This document shows, one piece after another, positions 56,071-64,000 of a stretch of DNA of 64,000 nt. The stretch is from Skermania sp. ID1734 (GTDB lineage Bacteria; Actinomycetota; Actinomycetes; Mycobacteriales; Mycobacteriaceae), in assembly GCF_007489285.1 (NCBI RefSeq), contig NZ_VLIY01000001.1, forward strand, positions 310,001-374,000. The letters run 5' to 3'. Position 1 is the first letter of the stretch; each line of letters begins with the position of its first letter. The translations under genes and the position numbers were made by a program. The notes under the pieces were generated by a model. It was given only the letters and a program-made list of their open reading frames with translations. It searched no databases and was not told the DNA's origin.

Positions 56071-59000
56071 CGCGATTCGTTCCACGCGAACTGCACCAGC
56101 GCAGCGCCGCCCCGCGTGACGAGCGTGCCGCGACCTGGCGGCATTGCACTAGCCCGCACGTCACCGACAAGTGGGCCTTCCTCCCGGCTACCGCTCATCA
56201 CGACGCCCGCCGCACCCACGTCACGCAACCGAGCGATCACCGGTTCGAACATCGCGCGTGCAGCACCGCCGGACCGCCGCGCAACAATCAGGTGTAGCCC
56301 GATGTCCTTGGCTTGCGGGAGAAACTCCAGCAACGCGGCAACGGGATTGCCGGCAGAGGTCACCACCAGGTCGTAGTCGTCGATGATCACGAAAATCTGT
56401 GGGCCGCTCCAGGAATGGGTGCGCAACTGCTGCTGGTCGGCATCCGGTCGCGGCAACCGGGCCCGCAGGTAGTCGGCGAGATCGTTCATATTCGCCGCCA
56501 GCGCGGTCGACGTGGGCGCATAGGCGGCCAAGTGCTCGGTTTCGACCACCCCGAGCATGGTCCGACGGTAGTCGCCGATGACGAGCTTGGCCTGCTGGGG
56601 CGTGTTCGACGCCAGAATCGATTCACAGATTCCGCGCAACAGCGTGGTCTTGCCGCATTCGCTGTCGCCGAAGATCAACAGGTGCGGTTGGTCGCCGAAG
56701 TCAATGTAGGCGGGCGCCAACTCCGACTCGTTGATGCCGACCGGAATCCGCTGGCAGGGCCCGTCAACCATGTCAGGCCAGTTCGCCTGCTGCAGCAACG
56801 CCGCGCGGTCGACCTGTTCGGGCAGCATTCGGATCGCGGGCGCCGACCGCCCAGCAGCGTTGTGCGCGATTCGAGCGACCGCATCCGCAACACCGGCACG
56901 CAGGTCGGCAGTCGACGACTTTCCGTCGATCCGGGGCAAGGCCAGGAGCAGGTGCAATCCGTCGCGCGTCATGCCGCGGCCCGGTCGCCCCTGGGGTACG
57001 AGCAGTGCAAGCCTGCGCCCGAGGTCGGAATCCGAAGGATCGCCGAGGCGAAGCTCGATTCGCGTCCCGAGTTGGTCCTTGAGTGCCGGTCGCACCTCCG
57101 CCCAGCGCGATGCCGCAAGAACCACATGCACTCCGTACGACAGCCCTTGTGCGGCAAGGTTGGTGATTACCTGCTCGAGTTGCTCGAAGTCCTGCCGGAT
57201 GCTGGCGAAACCGTCGATGACCAAGAAGACGTCGCCGAACGGGTCTTGGCTCGCACTGTCGATTTTTGCGCGCCGCCGTCGGTAGTCCGCTATCGATTCG
57301 ATACCGAGGGCTCGAAACAGCGACTCCCGTTGCCGCACAATCGTGGTCAGTTCTGCGACGGTCCTACGCACTCGCTCGCGGTCCATCCGGCCGGCGACTG
57401 ATCCCACATGCGGCAATCCGGCCAGTCCAGATAGCGTTCCGCCACCGAAGTCAAGGCAATAGAACTGCACGTCTTTGGGCGAGTGCGTCAAGGCCATCGA
57501 CACGACGAGCGTGCGCAGCGCGGTCGACTTGCCCGATTGCGGCCCACCCACCACTGCCACGTTTCCGAGTCCGCCGGAAAGATCGACGGTCAACCGATCG
57601 CGACGCTGATCGAATGGGCGATCGATGAGCCCCACGACCGCCCGCAGAGGTGGCGATTCGCCCCCGTCAGGAGCGGCCACAAGTGCGTCGAGCGTCGGCG
57701 ACTCGTTCAACGGCGGTAGCCAAATCCTGTGCGCCGCACGGCCGTGGCCCCGCATGCGGTCGGCGACGACGGTGAGCACCGCCGGGGCGTCGACCGTGGG
57801 CGAGGCTTGCACCTCGTCGGCGCTGTCGGGGGCGGACATGGCCGGTTCGTCGAGGACTACCGCGGCGGCGGTGAACGGACGGGGCCGGACCGCGACCGGC
57901 CGGTCGCGATCCGCATGAGCAGTACGGCGCACCGGCTCGTAAGGCCCGGATACGTATAGCGCCTGGAATCGCTGGATCTCGGCGGCATCGGACTTCAAGT
58001 AGCCCGCCCCTGGTTGCGCCGGCAAATGGTACGCGTCTGGAACGCCGATCACAGCTCGCGATTCGTTAGCCGAAAAGGTCTTCAGGCCAATTCGGTACGA
58101 AAGGTGACTGTCGAGCCCGCGCAACCGTCCCTCGTCCAATCGCTGACTCGCCAGCAGCAGGTGGATATGTAGCGACCGGCCAAGTCGGCCGATCGCGACA
58201 AACAGGTCAGCGAATTCCGGCTGTTGGCTGAGCAGTTCGGAAAACTCGTCGATTACGACGAACAGCGCGGGCAATGGATCGAGGTCTGCCCCACCGGCTC
58301 GCGCCTTCTCGTATTCGGAGACATTGGCGAAGTTCCCGGCCGCGCGCAGCAGTTCCTGCCGACGGTTCAACTCACCAGCCAACGCGTCGCGCATCCGGTC
58401 GACGAGCGCCGTCTCCTCTTCCAGGTTGGTGATCACCGCGGCCACGTGGGGAAGCCCGTCTAGGCCGAGAAACGTTGCGCCACCCTTGAAGTCGACGAGT
58501 ACGAGGTTGAGTTGCTGGGGTGAGTGGGTGGCGAGCAAGCCGAGCACGAGCGTTCGCAAGAACTCGGATTTTCCCGACCCAGTTGCGCCGATACACAGAC
58601 CGTGCGGCCCCATGCCATTCTCGGCCGCTTCCTTGAGGTCGAGTTCGACAGGCGAGCCGTCCGCTCCCACCCCGAACGGCACCCGCAGTCGCGCGCGGCC
58701 GTGACGAGGCCGCCACGCGACGTCGGGATCAAAGGCGCCCGGATCGACAATTCCGATCAATTGGGGCCACTGCACACGCTTTTCTGAGTCGTCGGCTGTC
58801 TCGGCGTCCCGCGAATGCGTGCGATAGGGAGCGAGCCGACGCGCCGACATCTGCGCCTGGTCCACGCTGATCTGGTCAGCCGTGGCGAATATTTCCAACC
58901 CGGCAGCACTTCGCGCGCCGAGGCGGCCGTCGCTAACCACCAATTGGAGGCCCCGGTTTGCTGCCAGTCGCGGACAGTAGCCGCTCAGGTCGAGCACCGT

Positions 59001-60032
59001 CACGCTGTCGAGCCCGGATTCGACCAGCCCATCTGGTTCGGTACCGGTGTCGAGCACACCGCCGTCGACCACCAGGATCAACTGCGCAACCCCCGCTTGG
59101 GCCGGCGCGCTCCGGGAAAACCTTGCACGCAAGCGTAATTCATCGCCCAGCGCATCGGTGAACTCGCGAATCGAGCCGTAGACCATTCGCCGGGCGCCGG
59201 CACCGTCCATCTCGCGCGGATGCTGAACGTGCGGCAGCCATTTGCACCATTCCCATTGCGAAGCTGTGTCGGGCCCGCACACAACAGCGGCAACTAACTG
59301 GTCCGGGCCGTGAAACGTGCTCAGCCGCAGCAGCATCGCGCGCACCAGCGCACGCGCCGCGGCGCGGTCACCATCGATGGAAATGGCGGCGAAACTCCGT
59401 AGCGACACCGCCGTCGGAAGGTCCGCGACCACCGCGTGCGTGCGAACGAACCGGCGCAGTGACACCGCGGCGACCGGGTCCAACTCCTCCACCGGTCCGG
59501 TTTCCGGAGCCACCAGCCGGGTGGCGAGACGTTGACTACCGCGACCCACCCGTACGTGGCAATGATCCGGGTCGCTCGTTCGCCGCTCCCACATCCGGTC
59601 GGTTCCGGCCAAGGTCCACAACAACTCCGGCTGCGGATGGCTCCACAACAGGGCGGCTCGCTGTTGCGCCGAAGTGCTTTCGACATCGCGGCGCAGCTGG
59701 TCGAGGTAGCGCAAATAGTCCTTGCGATCTTCGTTGAGCTCCGCCGTCTTGGCGCCCCCGCCACGCCCCTGTCCGGCGAACATCCCGACCATGGACAGCA
59801 CCATCATCGCGGGAAAGAGCAGGCTCATCGGGTTTGCGCCGAACCCGCCCGAGGTGAACAGCAGCGCCATCATGCCGACCATCGCCAGCACCATCACGAC
59901 GGGCAGCATCTTCATCAGCACGTTCGCCGGCGTCACGCGCGGAACCTCCGGTGGCGGCTGCAGCGTCAACTCGCCGCCGGGCGCACGCGGCGCTTCCCTT
60001 CTGGCTCGTCGAACAAAGCGAACAGTGCTCAT
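56067..60032 (-). CDS. eccC4: ESX-4 ATPase EccC
   Basis: A 1,321-residue FtsK/SpoIIIE-type motor. Two N-terminal helices (about 43-60 and 68-86), a DUF domain, then three ATPases with Walker A GATGSGKS (482-489), GGPQSGKS (829-836) and GDSECGKT (1122-1129). Only the first has a full Walker B with Glu (FVVIDEFSEL, 592-600); the second reads VIDGF and the third IIDDYD, in line with the idea that ATPase 1 drives transport and the others bind substrate. Start ATG at 60032 behind GGGGGA. Divergent from eccD. Confidence 0.97.
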   Translation of the reverse strand: MSTVRFVRRARREAPRAPGGELTLQPPPEVPRVTPANVLMKMLPVVMVLAMVGMMALLFTSGGFGANPMSLLFPAMMVLSMVGMFAGQGRGGGAKTAELNEDRKDYLRYLDQLRRDVESTSAQQRAALLWSHPQPELLWTLAGTDRMWERRTSDPDHCHVRVGRGSQRLATRLVAPETGPVEELDPVAAVSLRRFVRTHAVVADLPTAVSLRSFAAISIDGDRAAARALVRAMLLRLSTFHGPDQLVAAVVCGPDTASQWEWCKWLPHVQHPREMDGAGARRMVYGSIREFTDALGDELRLRARFSRSAPAQAGVAQLILVVDGGVLDTGTEPDGLVESGLDSVTVLDLSGYCPRLAANRGLQLVVSDGRLGARSAAGLEIFATADQISVDQAQMSARRLAPYRTHSRDAETADDSEKRVQWPQLIGIVDPGAFDPDVAWRPRHGRARLRVPFGVGADGSPVELDLKEAAENGMGPHGLCIGATGSGKSEFLRTLVLGLLATHSPQQLNLVLVDFKGGATFLGLDGLPHVAAVITNLEEETALVDRMRDALAGELNRRQELLRAAGNFANVSEYEKARAGGADLDPLPALFVVIDEFSELLSQQPEFADLFVAIGRLGRSLHIHLLLASQRLDEGRLRGLDSHLSYRIGLKTFSANESRAVIGVPDAYHLPAQPGAGYLKSDAAEIQRFQALYVSGPYEPVRRTAHADRDRPVAVRPRPFTAAAVVLDEPAMSAPDSADEVQASPTVDAPAVLTVVADRMRGHGRAAHRIWLPPLNESPTLDALVAAPDGGESPPLRAVVGLIDRPFDQRRDRLTVDLSGGLGNVAVVGGPQSGKSTALRTLVVSMALTHSPKDVQFYCLDFGGGTLSGLAGLPHVGSVAGRMDRERVRRTVAELTTIVRQRESLFRALGIESIADYRRRRAKIDSASQDPFGDVFLVIDGFASIRQDFEQLEQVITNLAAQGLSYGVHVVLAASRWAEVRPALKDQLGTRIELRLGDPSDSDLGRRLALLVPQGRPGRGMTRDGLHLLLALPRIDGKSSTADLRAGVADAVARIAHNAAGRSAPAIRMLPEQVDRAALLQQANWPDMVDGPCQRIPVGINESELAPAYIDFGDQPHLLIFGDSECGKTTLLRGICESILASNTPQQAKLVIGDYRRTMLGVVETEHLAAYAPTSTALAANMNDLADYLRARLPRPDADQQQLRTHSWSGPQIFVIIDDYDLVVTSAGNPVAALLEFLPQAKDIGLHLIVARRSGGAARAMFEPVIARLRDVGAAGVVMSGSREEGPLVGDVRASAMPPGRGTLVTRGGAALVQFAWNESR

Positions 60033-60225
60033 GAATCCCCCGATTCCCCCGTGCGGCGGTCGCTGACCTCGGACGACCCCCACCCGAGCAACCGCGCGCC
60101 TAGGTTAACTCACGGCGCCGACAAACCTGACAAACTGGAGCTACCAGCCGCAATGCCGTAGAGTCCAGGCACAGCGCTCGTCGTGCAAGGGGGAATTGCG
60201 CCAGCGCTTTTCGGGGGGAGAAGTC
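60033..60225. other. Divergent ESX-4 promoter region
   Basis: A 193-bp gap between eccC and eccD. No clear palindrome or sigma-factor motif could be assigned by eye; a G-rich stretch just ahead of 60226 is the eccD ribosome site. Confidence 0.6.
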
Positions 60226-61626
60226 GTGACCGACACGCCAGTGGTCGGCACAGCACAGCTGTGCCGGATGACAGTTCTTGCGCGCAACACGCAGGTCGAC
60301 GTGGCAGTGCCAGCCGACGTGGCCATTGCGCTAGTCATGCCATCAATCGTGGACATGATTCGTGGCCACCACAACGATCTCGACCAGCCGAACGAACCTG
60401 CACAACAGCAAGATTGGACCCTTGCCAGGATTGGTGAACCGGCACTGCCTTCGCATCTGAGCCTGAACGAGCACGGCGTTCGTGACGGCGAACTGCTCAT
60501 GCTCCAGCTCGCCGACGCCCCCACGCCGCCGCCCCTGTTCGACGACGTCATGTATCAGGTCGCCAGCGCGGACACCGGTCGGTGGTCGCCGGAGGGAGCG
60601 CGCGTGGTCGGTTCAGCCGTTGCCGTGGCGGCGACGCTGACCAGCTGCATCGCGGTGCTCGAGTCGCCGCTCGGGGTGGTCCGGATGCTGGGTGCGATGG
60701 CGGCCGCATTCGTCGCGGTACTGCTGCTCATCGCCTCAGCGGTGGTAAGTCGGCTATATGCCGATGGCCGAAGCGGGGTGGTGTTGTGCGCATGCGCGCT
60801 GCCCCTGACCGTCACGGCGGGCGCCGCGTTCGTGCCCAGCCCGATCGGTTGGCCCAACATTCTTCTCGCCGCAGCACTCGGCGGGGCTGCTGCGGTCCTA
60901 GCGCTGCGACTTGCGGTCGTCGGACGACGATTGTGCACCGGAGTCGCCACCGCGTCAGTTCTTGTCCTTTGCGTCGCCTTGACCGCCATGTACGCCGACA
61001 TGTCGGTGCGTGCGCTGGGCGCGGTCGCGACCGGGTTGGCTTTGACCGCGCTTGCAGTGGCGCCCCGAATCTCTATTGCGCTCGCACGATTGCCGCTGCC
61101 CGCAGTGCCTGCCGCGCAGGCGGCGCTCAGCGATGCCGACGACGCCGCGCTTCCCGACATCACCGACTTGACCCGCCGCGCGGAGGTGGCCCGCGCAAGT
61201 CTCACGGGATTGATCGGCGCAACGACAACGGTCGCGGCCGCGGGCGCCCTTGCAGCGGCATTCTCCACCGGCCACCCATACTGGCCGGGTTTTGCGTTGT
61301 CCGCAGCCAGTGCGGCGGTACTGGTTTTCCGTGGACGTACGTATGCGAGCGCAGAGCACGCTTACGTCCTTATCTTCGGCGGGTCGTGCATCTGGCTGGC
61401 GATGCTCGGCGGTTCGGCCATTACGGCGCCGCAACCACTTGTCGTCTTCGCGGTAGCCATCGCCGTGGCCGGTGGCGCACTCGCTATCGGAATCATTGCA
61501 CCGACACAGGACTTTTCACCGCCCGCCCGCCGCAGCGTCGAACTTCTCGAATACGTTTGTGTCGCAATAGTTCTACCGTTGGTGTGCTGGGTGGCTGGCC
61601 TCTTCGAGGTGGTGCGCGGGCTGTGA
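60226..61626 (+). CDS. eccD4: ESX-4 membrane channel component EccD
   Basis: A 466-residue protein with an N-terminal ubiquitin-like YukD domain (about 1-95, QLCRMTVLARNTQVDVAVPA) and about eleven membrane helices. GTG start with GGGGGGAG five bases upstream; the frame reaches back to 60196 without a better start. In type VII membranes two EccD copies line the pore per EccB/C/E unit. GTGA overlap couples it to mycP. Confidence 0.94.
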   Translation: MTDTPVVGTAQLCRMTVLARNTQVDVAVPADVAIALVMPSIVDMIRGHHNDLDQPNEPAQQQDWTLARIGEPALPSHLSLNEHGVRDGELLMLQLADAPTPPPLFDDVMYQVASADTGRWSPEGARVVGSAVAVAATLTSCIAVLESPLGVVRMLGAMAAAFVAVLLLIASAVVSRLYADGRSGVVLCACALPLTVTAGAAFVPSPIGWPNILLAAALGGAAAVLALRLAVVGRRLCTGVATASVLVLCVALTAMYADMSVRALGAVATGLALTALAVAPRISIALARLPLPAVPAAQAALSDADDAALPDITDLTRRAEVARASLTGLIGATTTVAAAGALAAAFSTGHPYWPGFALSAASAAVLVFRGRTYASAEHAYVLIFGGSCIWLAMLGGSAITAPQPLVVFAVAIAVAGGALAIGIIAPTQDFSPPARRSVELLEYVCVAIVLPLVCWVAGLFEVVRGL

Positions 61627-62978
61627 TCGCCGCTCGGGTGCTCATAGCTGGCATGGTGGTGCTGCTCAGCGCCGCAACGGGCGCCGCGGCCGCGCGCGGT
61701 GGACCACCGCCGATCGATGCCAGTCGGCTTCCCGCGGACGCGGCACCGGCGCCACCCGATCCGACCGAACAGCGAAACACCTGTTTTCATACGGCAGTTC
61801 GCGAGCCCGAGCCCGTCGTGCCCGCAGCTCAGCGCTGGCTGAACCTGGAACCGGCGTGGCGATTCACCAAAGGTGCCGGTCAACTCGTCGCGGTGATCGA
61901 CACCGGAGTTTCTCGTAGCCCGCGGCTGCCCGGTCTCATCGCCGGCGGAGACTACGTCGGCACCTCAGACGGCACCGTCGACTGCGATGTACACGGCACC
62001 GCGGTAGCCGGCATCATCGCGGCCAGCGAGGCCGACGGCGACGGATTCGCCGGAGTCGCACCGCAAGCACGCATCATCTCGTTGCGCCAGTCGAGCGGAC
62101 TCTTCGACGTTGCCGGACGCTCGCCCGGCCAGCGAGACGATCAAATCGCCGATGGCTACGGCAACGTCGCCACGATGGCTTCCGCGGTCCGGCATGCGGC
62201 CGACATGGGCGCGACCGTCATCAACATTTCCGAGGTCGCCTGTTCGACAGCCCACATCAACGACGCCGCCCTCGGTGCAGCGGTGCAGTACGCCGCGACG
62301 GTCCGCAATGCAGTCGTCATTGCGGCGGCTGGCAACACCGACCGCTGCAGCGCCGCCAATCCAGGGCCGGATCCGCTGCACCCCAACGCCGATCCGTGGG
62401 ACCGCATCACCACCGCCGTCAGCCCAGCCCGATTCGACGACTACGTGCTCACCGTGGGGTCCGTCGACGCCCACGGCGCTGCCTCGAAGTTCACCGTTGC
62501 CGGCCCTTGGGTGGACGTGGCGGCGCCCGGAGAGAACATCGTTTCCCTCGATGCGCGCGGCGCTGGTACCGCAACCGGCAAGCGCGACGACAAAGGAAAC
62601 GTCGCAGCGTTTTCGGGAACGAGTTTCGCCGCGCCCTTTGTCGCCGGGACCGCCGCGCTGGTGCGTGCGCGGTTCCCGCAGCTCACCGCCCGGGAAGTCA
62701 TAAACCGGATCGCGGCGACCGCGCACAAACCGGCAGAAGGCTGGAACCCGTACGTGGGCAACGGTGTCATCGATCCGTACGCCGCGCTGACGGCCGAGGT
62801 GGCACCCACGACGGCGTCGGACTCGCCACGAACGCTCCCCAGCCCGCCAGCCGAATCGGCAGATCGCTCGGCGCAGTACCTCGCACTGGGCGGCTCCGCG
62901 GCCGTCGCCGTGCTGCTCGGTCTCGGTGTGCTGGCATCGCTACCGCTCGCGCGAGCGTCGCGCAGATCAGTTCGCTGA
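61623..62978 (+). CDS. mycP4: ESX-4 mycosin protease MycP
   Basis: A 451-residue subtilisin-like protease. Signal peptide at 1-25; catalytic D93 (AVIDTGVS), H124 (DVHGTAVAG) and S334 (SGTSFAAPFVAG), oxyanion N238 (AAAGN), and a C-terminal helix at about 423-445 that keeps it at the membrane. Start GTG overlaps the eccD stop (GTGA). Mycosins stabilise the secretion complex. The end overlaps the convergent eccB gene by 12 bases. Confidence 0.96.
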   Translation: MIAARVLIAGMVVLLSAATGAAAARGGPPPIDASRLPADAAPAPPDPTEQRNTCFHTAVREPEPVVPAAQRWLNLEPAWRFTKGAGQLVAVIDTGVSRSPRLPGLIAGGDYVGTSDGTVDCDVHGTAVAGIIAASEADGDGFAGVAPQARIISLRQSSGLFDVAGRSPGQRDDQIADGYGNVATMASAVRHAADMGATVINISEVACSTAHINDAALGAAVQYAATVRNAVVIAAAGNTDRCSAANPGPDPLHPNADPWDRITTAVSPARFDDYVLTVGSVDAHGAASKFTVAGPWVDVAAPGENIVSLDARGAGTATGKRDDKGNVAAFSGTSFAAPFVAGTAALVRARFPQLTAREVINRIAATAHKPAEGWNPYVGNGVIDPYAALTAEVAPTTASDSPRTLPSPPAESADRSAQYLALGGSAAVAVLLGLGVLASLPLARASRRSVR

Positions 62979-64000
62979 GGCGTCCGGCAGCGGACCGGGC
63001 GCCGGATCCGGCGCCACACCGTCGTGTACGAGGAGCGCCTGCGCCCGACCAAGCGTCGGACCGGCGGCAAGCAACGCAACCATCGACCAGGGCGCCTGGT
63101 GTGGCCGCGCATCGAATCCGAGCGCCTTCGCTGCGTCGAAGTCGCTGACACCAAAGCGGACTCCCGTGTCAGCGATGTAGTAGATCGAGTCGGCGCGGGA
63201 ACTGTCCGCCAACCCAGTCGTCTGCACAAATGCCCCGGTTCCGGGACGGATGTAGGCGGTGTCGGCGCGGTCTCCGCTGTGGTCGGACTGCACCAACTGC
63301 ACCGGCGCCGCACCGGCAGCCACTGGCAGACTCCGACCGATCAACACCCCGATCTCGGCGCCACGGGTTTGCCCGTCGAGGACCGGTTTCCAGGACAGGC
63401 AGGCCACCGGCTTTTCGGCCGAATCGATCACGGTGGGAGCCGTTTCCGGGAAGGTCGCGACATCGAGTGCCGAGACGAGCGGAACTCGGGTCAACGTATC
63501 GGGGGTGATCTTCTCGATGTCGGGGTTGCCCTGGGAATCGGCGAACCGGATCAGATCGGCCGTCGCCGGACTGACAGCCTGGACGCCCTCGCGCAGCAAC
63601 ACGTAGTACTGCCGCTGCTCGCCACGCTGCACCGCGACCACCGAGCCAATCTTCTTGCCGGACAACGTATAGCTCGGCGCGGAGCCGGCGCCGTCGATGT
63701 GCGGAGCGGTGATCGGCGGCACCTCGGGTATGGAATTGAGCAAACCGGCGCTGATGGGCCGCGGCGAAACACCCGAGAGCGCATAGGCGTTGGTAACCGC
63801 ATGGTCGCGCAGGTCGATCCTGGCACGCTTGCCGTCATAGACCAGATACGTTGCGTCCCTGGTCTGGACGAGCAACGCCTGACGCTGACCCAAGGGACCG
63901 GCGTGATCACCGAGTTCTGTCGCACCGATGATCACCGAGGTCGTCGATGCACCTCCGTTCACGTCGAGCGCGTCGCACACGGTCCATGCGCCGGACGCAC
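62967..64000 (-). CDS. eccB4: ESX-4 component EccB (C-terminal part; cut by window end)
   Basis: The C-terminal 344 residues of EccB; the N-terminal membrane helix is outside the window. Near the window edge the translation reads SGAWTVCDALDVNG, and the repeat domains contain TYLVYDGKRARIDL, AYALSGVSPRPIS, LVSALDVATFPETAPTVIDS and YYIADTGVRFGVSDFDAAKALG, typical of EccB. Two external cysteines (CDALD and ACLSW) may pair. Convergent with mycP, as for Rv3450c. Confidence 0.95.
   Translation of the reverse strand, partial: ASGAWTVCDALDVNGGASTTSVIIGATELGDHAGPLGQRQALLVQTRDATYLVYDGKRARIDLRDHAVTNAYALSGVSPRPISAGLLNSIPEVPPITAPHIDGAGSAPSYTLSGKKIGSVVAVQRGEQRQYYVLLREGVQAVSPATADLIRFADSQGNPDIEKITPDTLTRVPLVSALDVATFPETAPTVIDSAEKPVACLSWKPVLDGQTRGAEIGVLIGRSLPVAAGAAPVQLVQSDHSGDRADTAYIRPGTGAFVQTTGLADSSRADSIYYIADTGVRFGVSDFDAAKALGFDARPHQAPWSMVALLAAGPTLGRAQALLVHDGVAPDPAPGPLPDASAN

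Overview
The window comes from a high-GC actinobacterium of the order Mycobacteriales (Mycobacterium/Nocardia/Rhodococcus relatives). Most genes are recognisable counterparts of the M. tuberculosis Rv3340-Rv3450 interval in nearly the same order: metY-metX, folD, mfpA, a SpoU-type tRNA methylase, dnaE2, imuB-imuA', guaA, choD, guaB3, guaB, sigD-rsdA, whiB3, groEL1-groES, the tsa/rimI/alr cluster, glmS, glmM, rpsI-rplM and the ESX-4 type VII secretion locus. The genus cannot be fixed from the sequence alone. Comparisons with named M. tuberculosis genes are from memory of those families; no search was run.

Layout. 1-5.4 kb: end of methionine synthesis (metY, metX), an orphan sigma region-4-like mini-ORF, folD with a DUF3017 gene, an MfpA-type gyrase-protecting protein, a secreted FPFG-repeat protein and trmL. 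5.5-15.4 kb: the mutagenic-repair set, dnaE2 and imuB-imuA', each behind a LexA/SOS box and only about 4 kb apart, with an SDR, a Suc_Fer/YdeI pair, an AraC regulator and a hydrolase between them. 15.4-20 kb: a membrane Ser/Thr kinase and a divergent envelope-stress cluster (PspC-domain histidine kinase plus LuxR regulator, facing a PspC/LiaF-like membrane protein). 20-26.3 kb: guanine nucleotide genes guaA, guaB3, guaB with choD inside. 26.5-31.9 kb: sigma/regulator block (DUF5319, rsdA-sigD, whiB3, sigK-rskA). 31.9-35.8 kb: groEL1, groES, CIRCE, and a divergent Hsp70/actin-fold membrane protein. 35.8-41.1 kb: t6A synthesis genes (tsaD, tsaB, tsaE), rimI, alr and the NAD(P)HX repair enzyme, tightly overlapped. 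41-52.3 kb: cupredoxin, glmS, an apparently non-catalytic alpha/beta-hydrolase, a type-VII-associated three-gene unit, a PGRS-like secreted protein without a PE domain, a two-gene unit of unknown function, glmM, rpsI-rplM. 52.4-64 kb: a lipoprotein metalloprotease and ESX-4 (esxT, esxU, a TIGR03931-type protein, eccC, eccD, mycP, eccB truncated by the window end).

How the parts work together: there are four stress-regulated modules (SOS mutasome, PspC/LiaF-like envelope stress, SigD and SigK with membrane anti-sigma factors, HrcA/CIRCE chaperonins) and two type-VII-related regions about 8 kb apart. The most unusual observations are the PGRS-like protein with a Sec signal and a collagen-like tail beside the EspC-like operon, the CIRCE element shared with an Hsp70-like membrane protein, the Ser-to-Gly nucleophile elbow in the Rv3438-like protein, the isolated sigma region-4 ORF, and the uncharacterised 71/410-residue gene pair.
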